Below are positions 1-22,437 of a stretch of 64,000 nucleotides of DNA, piece by piece (position 1 is the first letter of the stretch; every line of letters starts with the position of its first letter). The DNA lies in contig OZ025884.1 in NCBI GenBank assembly GCA_964019415.1, positions 3,603,193-3,667,192 of the forward strand, given 5' to 3'. The notes under the pieces were generated by a model that was given only the letters and a program-made list of their open reading frames with translations, did no database searches and was not told the origin of the DNA. Made by a program: the position numbers and the translations under genes. Source of the stretch: Ianthella basta (taxonomy: Eukaryota > Porifera > Demospongiae > Verongiida > Ianthellidae).

Positions 1-3000
1 TGTGTACAGCATGGACAGTGGCCGGCTGAGTGTTTCTCTGATCCACGGCTGAAGAATGCCTCATTACAGGACTATGAGAACATCAATGACTACATTGACC
101 ACTGGGAACCAGTATTACTGGCTGAAGCAGCTTACAGTGCTGCCAAAGAGAATGACTTAGTATTTTTGAAGGATGTCCCCCTAAAGTTTGATTCTATGTT
201 CAAGCAGCTATCAGCACGAGCTCTGGAAGAGCCACATGTTGCATACCACAAAGATGGAGAAATCACATTACATCTGTCCAAGGCACTAGTGAATGATATC
301 TGGTCCTACTTCCAGCTAAATGTTGGGGATTTTGTGTGTGTCAGATATAATGTGATCAGAGAAAGGATTGCTGCCACTAAAGGTGCAGATCCTGTTAATG
401 ATGAAGATGCACTCAGACAAGTTCTGCATATGGTTGTAAAAGATACTGGGGATAAACAAGTAGGTACTGGTAAACATTCAAGCAAAGGTCAGAGTACCAA
501 AGATGTCAACAGCTCTCAAACAGCAGCTGGTCCAGAGACAGAAACTGGTCCAAAATTAGTTAAATTCAAGTTTGTAGGGGAACGTAACTCCATGATCCCT
601 GAAGCTCTGGCTGTAGAACTGCAGAAAGGACATTGCACTTGCACCATGCAGTTGATTCCTTGCCCTATTTCACATAGGTAAGCAAACTCTTGCACTGTTA
701 ATTACTCTTCCCTACTGTGCAGCATGTAGGCTCTAAATTAGGGTTGCAGTTAGTAATAGGCAAGGAAAGAAGTTTAGAACTCATTATTATAGAGTAGAGT
801 CCATAGCCATGGTGCACAACTGCCCTTGCTAGCTGATGGCAGTTGTGGGTATCTTACATCTCTGTAGCTGATTGATGCTGAATTCCTAGTAATTCATATA
901 TGTACGCCATACATGTACTTGCTCAGTACTTTAATCACCACAGTATAGGCCATTGACATACATGCTAGTTACTCGGTCTATAATTATTACAATTTCATCC
1001 AAATCTGTGTCAGAGAATTTTACTTTTAATACTACCAAATTTTTCTTTTCTTCTGTCAATATTGCCATGTGAATGTGCAGACGGGTTTACCGTTCATTGA
1101 CACGTCTGAGAAGGCACGAAAATAATCTGATGTGCTCAATTGCCATCAATCAGTTTAAAGCTCAAGATTGTAAGTTACAACTGTTGTACTAGCTGAAGTA
1201 TACTATTGAGCTTTAAAGCAAGGTTACAGAATTAGGACAATGATAGCTGTAGGTTGCTAACATGCAATTTTGAATCCTCTTGTACAGTGGAGGTTCAGCA
1301 CGTACAAGGAGAGGGCTGTGACCCCTTACTTGATGAAGCTGTAGTTCACTTGTGGGGTGACAATGGCCCAAAACCAGATCGGTTAAATCGGGAACAAATG
1401 GATGCTATCAGAATGGCCATGCATCAGAAGTTTTCTCTCATTCAGGGCCCTCCAGGTTAGACAGAGTTGCTACTAGATATTTATGCATCTACGTTGCATG
1501 AGCTTATATATAGTTACTGATCATTATTATTTGCAGCATCAAAATGTAAATGACATACAAACAATGTAGTATGATCGTTACTTATTTAGATTGTTTTCTA
1601 TGTGGAGATGGTCTATGTACTATGGTTACATGAACGAATGACAACATTGTGAACTACACATGGTAGGAAAGAGTGGGGGAAGGGAAAAATGGCAGTGATC
1701 TAGACCAGGGCCAATAATCTCTAGACCTTTAGCCGACCCTTGGGCAGCTGAACCACTGGTCACTGCCAACATCTATTGATCTATTCCCTCCTTAAATACT
1801 GATGTGGGCGTGCACTAAGCTGGAGCACACATGTAGCAACATACTTTTCTAGGGGAATCTAGGCCAGGGCATTGCCCCTTGGAATTTTTTAACTACATGG
1901 CCTAAAAGACTGACTCTGGTGGCTTCTGATAGGTATGAATGACATTAACATACCTATCATGATCAGTTCGATACATCAGATACACATAATTCATACTCTG
2001 ACTCTGAACAGTCTTAGCCAACAAAGGATAATAATTTTAATCTCAAGGCCCCCAATACAGGCTCTCTAAATCTGCTACTGACAACCATAGATAATCAATA
2101 CAATTAATTGAGTTGTGCTTGATCCAGGCCCAAGGGGTCCTCCTTTCTTATTGAATCATGTCTGCTTTCAAAATCTACACACTATAGTGCAGCCACCGCC
2201 ATTTTACCACTCGATTGCCCAAAAAATGGTGTCATATACCTTTCAAGTATTTTTAGGGGCTGCCACAGGCACCCCATATTGTTTTCATTTCGACACTGTG
2301 TCTGTCACACTTTTGACACTGTTTTGATCCTGTTTTGTAGCTAGACCTGTCCTTCAGGTCTAGTCTTATATATACATTGACTTGTTCATACAAAATGCAA
2401 TTATGTATGTGCTGTGGAATGAACTAGCTGTTTGCATGCATGCACATAACAGCTAAGTACATGGCTCAAATTTCCAAGTAACATTATACACATTAGACTC
2501 TTATCTGTTCTTTCACAACAAGGACAATTGATGGTTCAGCAGTCATGTACATACATGCCAGTGTTTTTAGACCTTACCTGGCCCTTGCTTGCAAAGTGGG
2601 GTCATGCAAGGCCTTACTATATATGTACAACTTGAGGGCAATGTTTCAGATTTCAGTTGTTCTCTCTGTGTTTATGAATACAGGCTACATGCAACTTCAG
2701 TTCTCACATTATGTGTCATCACCTTTCCTGCAGCTTGCATGAAGCAAATCCCTGCATGAACATGTATACAGTAATAGTCATCGAGCAGTAGAAGCATGTC
2801 TTTTCACTTAATGTTTCCCATTTCTCTTCTGTATAGGCACAGGAAAAAGTGTTACTGGAGCTCATCTTGCTTATGCATTTGCATTGTGGAATAAACTTAA
2901 TCTAGTTGAAAGCCAACAGAGATTGCCCAGTGATGTCCCTGGTGTTGAACAGCATTTCTTGCGGAGGCCTGTGATGTATTGTGGTCCATCAAACAAAGCT

Positions 3001-6000
3001 GTAGACAGAGTTTTGGGTAAGCAGGCTTGTTAGTAGTATTACTCCATAAGTATATTTGCAACCAGTGACATGCATTCATCATAACTGTACTAGGGCATAT
3101 ATACATTAAAATGCAACCAGCCTCGCTTGAATGTATATAGCTAGCTATTTCAGTAAAGTACAGTACATGAGTGTAACTCGGCCAGAGCAAGTACATTTTG
3201 GAGCAATAGAACTGTAATCTGCTTTCACTGGCTGTCAGAAAGAAGGGATAGCAAACCAGACGAAGCACTGGATGGTAGCTAGGCAATCGACACCTACATA
3301 TTTGGAGCTGCGTAGGGAAGCCTGTCCCTGCTGAGCTAACACAGTGCATGTTGTGCACTTTACCCGAGTGAACAGTGGAAGTGTTCCCGGCCACGCGGGG
3401 CAAATGACGTCAGCCAATATGGCGGAATCGCCAACAGGTGTGTAGCCCTTGCTGGAGCAATGGGCGATGATAACAACAATCTGAACGCAGCGTGCAATGA
3501 TGAAGTGGAGTGTTGAGCAGTTTTCATGGCCAATGGTGGCCAAGTAGAGCATTCCGTTGTCATGAGTGCCTGCAGAGAACACCGGGCTATTGCACAATCC
3601 AGGTGTCTCGGGCTAACTGGGACGGATATACATATACAGTGGAACCTCACTTGTCCGGTCGTCGAAGTTCCGGGCGCCTCGGTCTACCGGGCAGGTGTTA
3701 TAGCAAGCCGGCCATTTTATTACACGTACGCTGACATCACAATTGCCTCGTGCATAGCGTGAAGACAGCTAGCAGAAAGTGGCGCGTCATTACGCTCGAC
3801 CAAAAGCTAAAGATTATTGACTACTTAAAGGAAGGAAAGTCCCAGTGACTCGTTGGTGACATCCATGGAGTTCCGAAGTCTACCATTGGCGACATATGGA
3901 AGGATTGAGGAAAAATCTTTTTATTTTTATTTTATTTTATATGTTTTATTTCTATTTTAACCTTTTTAGGCTTTATGTACTTGTGACCAGTGTTTTTATA
4001 TAGCCACGTACATAGTTCATGAATAAGTTCAGAGTTACGGGCAATTTTAAAGTTACGGGCACCCCTTGGTCCCACACTGCCCGGATAACTGAGGTTCCAC
4101 TGTATACATATATGTAAATGGGGGACGACAACGCATCACTATTACTTGCCTCGCCTTTTGGCTCAGCAATTAAGTTATGTGGGGGTCTGTTGTCTACTGT
4201 GTGTGTGTGCATGCTTTCTTAGATCTGCATGCATCTGTATTATGCACACTGTGCAATATATATTGAGGACCAAAGGGTTTCTGTTCTAACGCAGATATTC
4301 TTCATACCATTGTAAAAAGCCAGTACAAAGGTGCTATGGAGAGGCCACTGCGCATCTTACGTCTGTACAGTAAATCAGTGGAGCGCAAGACGTATGTGGG
4401 TCCATTTGCTGATAAGAATGTTTTTGCTACAGAGTCAACCGATCATCTGTGCCCAGAAGAGTACAAGGACTATGCCCTTCATCATCTTGTAAGGAAGAAA
4501 GTAGATCTTGATGAAGGGTTTTCTGAGATGAATGCTGCAAATAAACTGCCAACATCTCATGACATTATTGTGTACAACAAGAAAGTACATGCTGCAGAGT
4601 TGTCAGTGCTGGCTGACATAGTAGGTCGTGATGGGTCAGTGAAGAAAGGCCTACAGTACGATATTGTGCTCTGCACTTGTAATGAAGCAGCAAGTCACCG
4701 GGTGTCAAGGACAATGCGGCCTGCACAGTGCATTATTGACGAGGCTGCCATGGCGACCGAGCCAGAGAGCATGGTTCCAATTTCCCTGTCAGACCATGTT
4801 GTGCTCATTGGAGATGATAAGCAACTGCAACCAGTCATTGAATTCAGGTTTGTTTCTTAGGAGAAATGCAAAATGTATGTAAGAGCAGCGTAAAGTATTG
4901 TGTGCCTTTTTCTCCAGTGAGTTGCTGTTGTTTACAATGTCCTGCATGTATATTTATGTATATAGCTATTATGAGAGACATTCTTTTATTGTAGAGGTGC
5001 TGAAGACAATGGACTGATTGTATCACTGTTTGAACGATATGCTGAAATGATTCGCCCCAAAGATAATGAAGATGACAGAAGGACTGCTATCTTAAAATTG
5101 ATGTATCGAAATTGCTTTAAGTGCCTCAAGATGCAATATCGAATGGTCAGTTGCAAGTGGAACATTCTTTGTTCTATATGTGTACTGTGCACACTGTGCC
5201 TGGTAACTTATATACAAGCATAATAATCGCATAAACATTTGCAGTAAAATTAAGATTTCAATATTCTTGTATCTTCCCCAAGTTCTCTGTGATAGTGAGG
5301 CATAGGGTTTTGACAATAGACCAGCTGAATATATATTATATGTATCATACAATTGGTGACCATATGTACTTGCCACGAATGGATATTGCTGTGTATGTAT
5401 TCCATTCAATGACATTCTTCAGCAAGAGGCAATCTGCAAGTTCCCTTCTAAAGAATTCTATGGAGGTGAACTGGAAACTGATGATTCTGTATTCATAGAA
5501 TACAAGGGGTTCTTAGAAAAGAATCAATTGTTGATGAGGAATCCAGGCTTTTGGGTAGCTGGACAAGGTAGGCCTATGATGTTCTGCAATGTGGAAGGAA
5601 CTGAATCCAGTGGGAAGAGGACAAACAAGAATGTTGCTCTTCAGTCTAAGACTAACAAAATGGAAGCAGATTGCATGGTGAGAGTGTATGAATGAAGCCA
5701 ATTAAAATTGTACTAATTTTGACTGTGCATCCATGCAGTGGTGATTATAATGCTGATGAGACTGCATTTACTTACTGTACATAATAACTCAATTATATTT
5801 CAAGGGATAAAGTGTTGAGGTTGAATAGGAGCATATTCGTGTTGTCCAGGTTGCTATAGCAGAGCACTTACTGGTAGCGAGAAAAGTGAAGGGCAGAATT
5901 GTGATTTTGACACCATACCGAGGCCAGAAGCAAGCAGTCCTAGAGCTTGCTCAGAAGGAAGATTCTAAAGTAAGAAAGTTTCTGAGTCCAAGTACGGAGG

Positions 6001-6530
6001 GAGAAGGGACTCTTTATGTCAGAACGATCAATGAATGTCAAGGTTAGTGCAGCAACAGGCCAATTAGCAGTGAGCAAAGCATTAATTATACATGCTTTGC
6101 TGTGATGATTGTTTTTCTCTATCAGGTGATGAGTTTGAGATAGTCCTCCTATCCACTGTGCGCTCACTTCCCAAAGGGGAGTATCATGAGAGTGTAGCAG
6201 ACAGAAGCTGGCTCATGGAAAATATGGGCTTTATCACAGACCCTCATCGCATTTGTGTGGGGCTGACCAGAGCTAAGTTTGGACTGATCATCTTTGGTAA
6301 GCAGGGAGATGACATTGTATGCACATGTTTGGCATTCATATCATATGAACATTGTACTATATGTTGTACTCCATATATATTATACAGGGAATGAAGACTT
6401 CCTTTCTCTACAACCAACCTGGAAAAATCTAATTAAGCACTACAATGAAAGAAACTGCATAATCAAGAAGGAAGATCTTCTACGCCGTTGCAGGCAGTTC
6501 TCTGCTCGACGGCAAGCATCTGGTATCTAG
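1..6530 (+). CDS. UPF1/HELZ2-like superfamily 1 RNA/DNA helicase, 3' part (5' end outside window)
   Basis: Ten exons: 1-677, 1081-1169, 1288-1455, 2837-3016, 4295-4847, 4995-5145, 5423-5677, 5850-6042, 6126-6296, 6388-6530. Joined they give 859 residues and a TAG stop; every junction is GT-AG and in phase, and the frame is open at base 1, so more exons lie upstream. SF1 helicase motifs appear in order: Q-motif region with LNREQMDAIRMA, Walker A (GPPG-GTGKS, split by the 1456-2836 intron), motif Ia (YCGPSNKAVD), Walker B (IIDEAA, about residue 519), motif III (GDDKQLQP), motif IV region (MQYRM), motif V (TINECQGDEFE) and motif VI (GLTRAKFGLIIFG, about residue 803). This is the UPF1-like SF1B arrangement; the N-terminal part (YIDHWEPVLLAEAAYSA, GDFVCVRYN) recalls HELZ2 and its relatives. 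A role in RNA unwinding or RNA surveillance is inference from family. Long introns are gene-free apart from a pogo-like relic at 3637-4102. Confidence 0.88.
3637..4102. mobile_element. Deleted pogo/Tigger-type (Tc1/mariner superfamily) DNA transposon in a helicase intron
   Basis: A 466-bp element whose ends are inverted repeats: the left tip CAGTGGAACCTCACTTGTCC is mirrored by the right tip ending GGATAACTGAGGTTCCACTG. TA flanks both ends, as expected for a TA target-site duplication. Around 3795-3905 on the + strand there is a relic of a CENP-B/Psq-type helix-turn-helix (residues like LDQKLKIIDYLKEGKSQ, then GVPKSTIGDIWK) broken by stop codons; this is the N-terminal domain of pogo-family transposases. 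The catalytic DDE domain is missing, so the element is non-autonomous. Confidence 0.82.
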
Positions 6531-8222
6531 CTAGCCAATTAGAGTAGCTATGCTCTAGTATATACGTACTATTTCTTGCCTGTGTGATATGTATAACATA
6601 AATATATACTGTACTACAATCTCAATGCACAGTACATAGCTACATTAATTTTACAATCACAATATTTTGATAGTTTCATATGCACAGATGTTTAACTTTA
6701 CAGTTTTGTACTGTTATCTAGCTAGTACTTATGACACATGAACACATATATTTTGCATATTATAATTATGGTTTATACCATTGCATGCACAAACCCACTT
6801 GGAGTGTCTGAACTATATTCTTATAAGTCTTGCTAACGTTTATACATGGATCTAAGGGTCTGGTGAACACATGCATGCACAACTATGATGTATTCAACAG
6901 TGTTCCTGAACCATGCATGCAGCTGCTTATTATAATAATATATTAATCTACGTATGTATGCAATGTCCAACACTGTATACAGTATATAAAGGGCATGCAT
7001 ACATGCACAGCGTATTTGCAAGTAGCAATAAAGTAACAAACTTAAAATACAGTGGCCACCAGCCTGTTTCAAGACAGTATGCAGATATAATTTTATTATA
7101 GCACGGTGACACATGCACATGCATGTATTCATGCTACGCATAATACCCAAATTTAAAGCAATATGTCTCCCAATGATGTGTGAATGTGAGAGTAAGTATA
7201 GCACAAAGCATGCATGACCAGTGAGGCTCCTACCAATCAAAATACACAGTAGAGCTTGCATTTGACGTTTCTAGCATCTCTTGAAGAAACTGGAAGCATT
7301 ATAATTATATGTATATTTGAACAGCTCCTAACAAGTACAAGCTACCAGAACACTAGCTAGAGCTAGACAACACTTCAAGACATCTCATAGAAGGAAATGA
7401 AATCGATGATATAGCAGTGTTGTTACATAATAGGTAGCAGCTATGTAAGTTATATAATGTGCACTGTTAAAAATATAGAGTGATGATCACACCCACAATT
7501 GGTGTGAATTGGTTGCCACTGTGAGCACACCAATTTACAGTGTGATGTTCTCTCCAACCATGCAGTACACAACATATAATTTATGTGAACAGTTTGTAAG
7601 AGACTAAGCACTTCATGGTACATTTCACTACAGATAGTACACAGCATACCACCTGGTGGGATTGTTAGTGGGTGACACAAAGTATGGTACATTAAATTGC
7701 ACATTTAGTTTGATGAGGTCCTCCCACTGTACACAACATACCATCAGGCTAAGCTGTATCCTGGGTAGCTATATATGTACTTAGATAGCTCGTAGGATTC
7801 CAAGTAAACTCACATCTTTGCGTATAAATAACTTCAAAGTCTCATAATCTATCAGAAATGTTGTGAACAACAGTGTGGATACTGGTGTCAGTGTGAACGT
7901 CACACTAAAGTAATAGTGCGTCTGATCACACCTTTAATTGGTGTGAGCACTGAGTGGTGTGATGGTCACACCATATTTTTAACGGTGTGTGATCGATTGA
8001 TTGTCTGCAATTGAAAACAACTGCAACTATACCTGCATGTGATTCATTTAGTTCCCATCTGCACTACATATACCCATAATTACGTAATACATACAGTTAC
8101 GTAGAAGATGTGGCTGTGATTGAATATAATATTATGTGCACACACCTCTCTTTCTGTTCAGCAATAATGCATCTACCCTTTACACATTCCTGTTGCTTCT
8201 CACAGGCTACATTCACTGATTA
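6531..8222. other. Intergenic spacer between helicase and sulfotransferase-like genes
   Basis: The spacer is AT-rich and I see no convincing coding exon on either strand. It holds one inverted-repeat element at 7462-7987, listed separately. The two flanking genes converge, so both 3' UTRs must lie here; no polyadenylation site was clear enough to list. Confidence 0.5.
7462..7987. mobile_element. MITE-like inverted-repeat element
   Basis: Left end CACTGTTAAAAATATAG and right end ATATTTTTAACGGTG are inverted copies with one mismatch. TGTG lies directly outside both ends and may be a 4-bp target duplication. The subterminal parts contain repeated inverted blocks of the type GATCACACC...AATTGGTGTGA on both sides. 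There is no coding capacity, so this looks like a non-autonomous DNA transposon of unassigned superfamily. Confidence 0.6.
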
Positions 8223-9323
8223 CTACATGCATTCTGGAGTCATCAGAGGCCACATCATCTTCCTCTCCTCGAAGAAGTCATACAGAGCTTTCTCTATGCA
8301 CTGGGTGCACTGTGGTGGAATGGTAGTCTCAGCAACTGGGGTCTGTGGTTTGGCTGACAGCAAGAGATTAGTTTCAGACTCCCCCAAGCCCAAAAATGTG
8401 GCAAGTGCTTGCAAATGATCCTGCCTGGTTGAATCATCCATAACTTTATCATAGTCGAGAAAATGCACCTGATGACATCCGAATTGTCGAATCTGCTGAT
8501 CAGTGTAGATGAGATTGCTTGCAATCGTGCGTGCCTTCATAGAATATGGAAGATTGGCTTCATGTTCCATCAGGTCTGAGACTTCGTCCAGGCGCATAGT
8601 GGTAGGGCCAGGTCTTTTAACGCTCGCCATTACAGCTGCCACAGGGTGGCGCCGTGTAACAACAAATTTAGCCCTGTACAGCTTGCAGTCGAAATTCTTC
8701 AAGTCAACAAGATCGTCAGGACTGGCTGCGGTGAACAGCCTATCAGCGAGGGGAGAAGAGGTTGTGAACACCATAGCTCCTAATTTGTTTTGCTTCTTGG
8801 CACTTTCCAAGAGCTGCTTTGTCTCACGAAACCTGTCCTCATAATACTGCTCCTCCTCTGGGATAGAAGCATACACCTTGTTCCATTTGTGATTGGGATC
8901 TAACTCATCAGCATCGCAGGGCAAGTCATTAGCTGGCAGAATGAAAGACGTAAGGCGACTAAATAATGTTTGTACCAAGTGGTGGCCGCTGCCTTCAACT
9001 CCGGCCACTACAACGAGCAAAGGTAGAGTATCGTTTTCACAAACCCTTGCCTCAGCACCAGACAGGCAAGGGCGCGGGGCCAGTCGATCTTTAGGGGAAG
9101 GTCTGGACGGTGCGGAATCATCTGAGCTTCCCTGTGGCGTCCCGATGGCAAGGCTGGCGGTGCCTTGCTCGGTGATCTGCTTTTCTGAAGACGCAAAGCA
9201 AGTGCACCATATGGCAAAGACAAGAGTAAGCCCAAGCATCGCTCTCCGCGGGGTACGAATAGGTATATGAGTAGACCTACACCCTCTGTCACTGATGCCG
9301 TTAACTACTCTATAACCATGCAC
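8223..9323 (-). CDS. Putative membrane-anchored sulfotransferase-like P-loop protein
   Basis: Single-exon frame of 366 codons. A second in-frame methionine (residue 29, base 9239) begins a hydrophobic stretch (MLGLTLVFAIWCTCFA). With the upstream start this would be a type II Golgi anchor with a basic cytosolic tail; with the second start it would be a signal peptide. After a Ser/Pro-rich stem comes a hydrophobic strand and a P-loop-like motif (LLVVVAGVEGSGHHLVQTL, about residues 105-125), resembling the 5'-phosphosulfate-binding loop of sulfotransferases. VVTRRHPVAAVMAS near residue 225 resembles the 3'-phosphate-binding R-x-P...S element. The fold assignment rests on these two motifs and the membrane anchor; the acceptor substrate cannot be told. 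The 3' neighbour (helicase) is convergent. Confidence 0.6.
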   Translation of the reverse strand: MHGYRVVNGISDRGCRSTHIPIRTPRRAMLGLTLVFAIWCTCFASSEKQITEQGTASLAIGTPQGSSDDSAPSRPSPKDRLAPRPCLSGAEARVCENDTLPLLVVVAGVEGSGHHLVQTLFSRLTSFILPANDLPCDADELDPNHKWNKVYASIPEEEQYYEDRFRETKQLLESAKKQNKLGAMVFTTSSPLADRLFTAASPDDLVDLKNFDCKLYRAKFVVTRRHPVAAVMASVKRPGPTTMRLDEVSDLMEHEANLPYSMKARTIASNLIYTDQQIRQFGCHQVHFLDYDKVMDDSTRQDHLQALATFLGLGESETNLLLSAKPQTPVAETTIPPQCTQCIEKALYDFFEERKMMWPLMTPECM

Positions 9324-9416
9324 GCAATGGAGTGGCTAGGGTTTCATGTACCAATGGAGTAGCTATGGTATGCAAAAATGGCAGCTGCGGTGCCACGCTG
9401 CTGTTTGACATACCTT

Positions 9417-9492
9417 CAGTATACAGGTGGCCCCATGCACCGGGTTACGTAGACCTCTACGTAGCTCGGTGCATGGGGCCACCTATATACTG
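9417..9492. repeat. Near-perfect 76-bp palindrome (foldback)
   Basis: The left arm from CAGTATACAGGTGGCCCCAT is mirrored by the right arm ending CCACCTATATACTG. The arms are about 35 nt with a loop of a few bases around 9453, and carry only a few mismatches. It lies just upstream of the sulfotransferase-like gene. It may be a tiny foldback transposon or a cruciform-forming site. Confidence 0.75.
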
Positions 9493-10171
9493 CCAAAAAT
9501 GGTGACGAATTTTGAAATATCAAAGATTTCAGAAGATTTCTGGGATTCTATGATCATTGGATGATTTCAAAACTGAGATGCTAAATCGTGAGCCATACTA
9601 GCTATAGGTAGTTGATAGCATTAGCTACGTAGCTACTGCCACACCACAGGCTTGGAGCTCGATGAAGCAGTTTATGGTTGGTAAGGCCATGGAAACCAAT
9701 GTTCACAGCACGTGTGGCCTGCTGTTGGGTACCTGCTGTGGTTTTAGATGTACTATATAGCACTTGCATAGATCTAATGTTGCACACAATACGCACGTAT
9801 ACCTCTATATGGTATGTGTATAGCTACATATGCATGTGGCATGTACATCCTGTTCCTTCCCTTGATTGACGTATAAGTACATATGCTAGCAATGTACTGC
9901 ATGCATACGTATGGCATTGGACATGGCTCTAGTTATGGCTCAACACAGTGAAACCATTAATCTCTCCGTTACTCTGATTAGCTATAATACATTGAAACAG
10001 TCTTATGTAACAGTTTAAACTATAATTAGTACATAACAGTTTCTTGTCCAATGGTCACTTGCAGCCTCTTGCTTGTACAAGAATACACAATGTAACAGGA
10101 AACAAGTACAAGCCCTCTACAAGGAAGAGCTACAAGGGCCCCCATTATATGTGGACAAGTGCTAACTAATA

Positions 10172-10360
10172 CAGTGAAACCTATCTATTACAGCCACCTG
10201 TGGGCCAGTTCTAACTGACCTTTAGAGACTGCATGAGGTGGCTGCTCTACAGAGGTACGTACATTACAATGCTCTAGTGCTATATATTTGGGGCAGGGAG
10301 GCCGGTTGGTTTAGAGAGGTGGCTGCCTGACTCAGCGACCATCCTAGACAGGTTCTACTG
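10172..10360. mobile_element. CAGTG-family MITE, copy 1
   Basis: The 189-bp element starts CAGTGAAACCTATCTA and ends TAGACAGGTTCTACTG, with TA on both sides. The interior carries the family hallmark CAGCCACCTGTGGGCCAG and a mirrored GGTGGCTGCC block. Close relatives sit at 21814, 33641, 56906, 57463 and 57661. The tip matches the pogo-type relic at 3637, which suggests mobilisation by a Tc1/mariner-superfamily transposase. Confidence 0.7.
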
Positions 10361-11257
10361 TACGATAATGGCCACTAGGGTGTCAATTAATTCAACAACA
10401 GGAGCACAAAGTGCCTGAGAGTGTGCTATAATACAACTGGCTTGCTGTTTTCAAAAGAGATGTTTTAACTGTTGCATCGACTGAATACATTTGAAGTTGA
10501 TACAATTTAAGGTACCAACAGTGGACGCTGGTCTAACTAAGGAAGATATGGTAAGGAACAGGGCACCTCATGGAATGCTTTTCTGATGTTGAATACTCAT
10601 TGACAAGTATCATGCAGATACCTGCTTCTCCAATTTAAGCTCCACATACCACTCCATGTTTAATGAGCTGACCTTGAACCATAAGGAGGGATTATAAAGC
10701 AGAAAACATAATCACCTGAAGGCAGTGGTGTACAACTTCTAACAGAGGCTGAACTAAGAGCCCAATGCTCCTACAGAGGTATATTATAACAAGGTATATT
10801 ATAACAAAACTGGTCAAAATGCAAATATTCATCCTATTCATCTTATTCATCCAACTATTCATCCTAGTTTTACCATGTACAGTGTTGTGCACATGTTGCA
10901 CTGCAGGAGTGCCTCAACATTCTATATTTCATGCTGCAATAGACTTCAAGTTGGTTTCCATGTAATCTTATACAGGTATATCATATTTTCTCAAGCTCCC
11001 AAAAAACTACTTCAAAGCATTCTCATATGAAACCTATGTACATACCTAGCCACAGTGGATTCCTTATGAGCTGGTGCTCTGCAGGTACATAGTTTGTGAA
11101 TAACACAGTACACATAGCATGCTTGTAAAGGAAAATGGAGTGATTGTGCTTGCATTGCAGTGCACTCTACCAATAAATCATGTACTGTACTAACAATGCA
11201 TGTACATACGTACAACAACAAAGCAGAACAGAGACAGTGCATGTAGATACTGTACAA

Positions 11258-17840
<6,583 letters not shown>

Positions 17841-17887
17841 TTTGTTGGTTACGGTGATTACGCAATCGCCACGTTGTGCAAGAAAAG
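17841..17887. promoter_or_regulatory. Bidirectional promoter between ZnT5-like and NSA2 genes
   Basis: Only 47 bp separate the minus-strand ATG of the ZnT5-like gene (17838-17840) from the plus-strand ATG of NSA2 (17888-17890). There is no TATA box. The short segment holds GGTGATTACGCAATCGCCAC, a potential activator site. Transcription start sites must lie inside it or overlap the opposite gene's 5' region. Both genes are housekeeping types, which fits a shared constitutive promoter. Confidence 0.7.
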
Positions 17888-21678
<3,791 letters not shown>

Positions 21679-21813
21679 TGCATGGACAACGCATGCTTTT
21701 GTCTGTTTGTGTAGATAATCACTCATGTTTCATTGCATTGTGTCTGCTCACAATTATGTCTTGACTGTCATGCAATCTGCAGCATCAGAATAACATAAAC
21801 AGCAATTTATATA

Positions 21814-21997
21814 CAGTGAAACCTGTCTAAAGCAGCCACCTGTGGGCCAGCTCTAACTGACCTTTATAGAAAGGTGGCTGCACTACAGAGGTAAATTGCA
21901 ATGCTTTAGTGCTATTTGGGGCCAGGGTGGCTGGCTGGTTTAGACAGGTGGCTGCCGAACACTGACCATATGCATCTTAGACAGGTTCCATGCACTG
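21814..21997. mobile_element. CAGTG-family MITE, copy 2
   Basis: Starts CAGTGAAACCTGTCTAAAGC and ends with ACAGGTTCCA...CACTG, with TA on both sides. The interior shows the CAGCCACCTGTGGGCCAG hallmark. It lies in the spacer after the NSA2 stop codon. The rest of the 21679-22437 spacer shows nothing recognisable. Confidence 0.7.
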
Positions 21998-22437
21998 TAC
22001 TGTGAATAGATACACGCAGTACACAGAGTGCTAGCACTACTGGACTCCCGTAGTATAGCTTGTTAGACCATCCCGTGACATTTGCACCAATTAACAGGTG
22101 AAAATATCTAGCAAGCTGTACAAGCACCACACATGCAAGCCTCTAGAAATTGTCAGGGGCTGATGATGCTAGAAAAAGAAGCTGCAGTACAGATGTGCAT
22201 GTGTGTACAATGATATGTGATGTGCTACTATTCCCGTACAATGATAACACTATAAACTATAGCAACTTGCATATGTAGTATGCTGGAAACAGAATGTCAT
22301 TGAAAATGTTCGTAAACAGGTATCAAAGTAGATGGTTGTTTGCTACTAACATCTTACAGTGCACAAGCTAATGTACTGGGACTATAACATGTAATGCTAC
22401 AGTGATAGGCTTCACAAACTCAGTGTTCTGTAAGTGA

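Larger units (their letters stand above)
9324..11257. other. Intergenic spacer with hairpin and MITE
   Basis: No supportable coding region. It contains a long palindrome (9417-9492) and a CAGTG-type MITE (10172-10360), both listed. Ahead of the ZnT5-like stop codon the sequence is low-complexity and AT-rich. Confidence 0.5.

Noticed and set aside
6833..7261. 142-codon minus-strand frame with hydrophobic and Cys residues
   Set aside because: Lies in the convergent spacer, is built from CATGCA/TATA-rich DNA, and has no recognisable domain or conserved partner.
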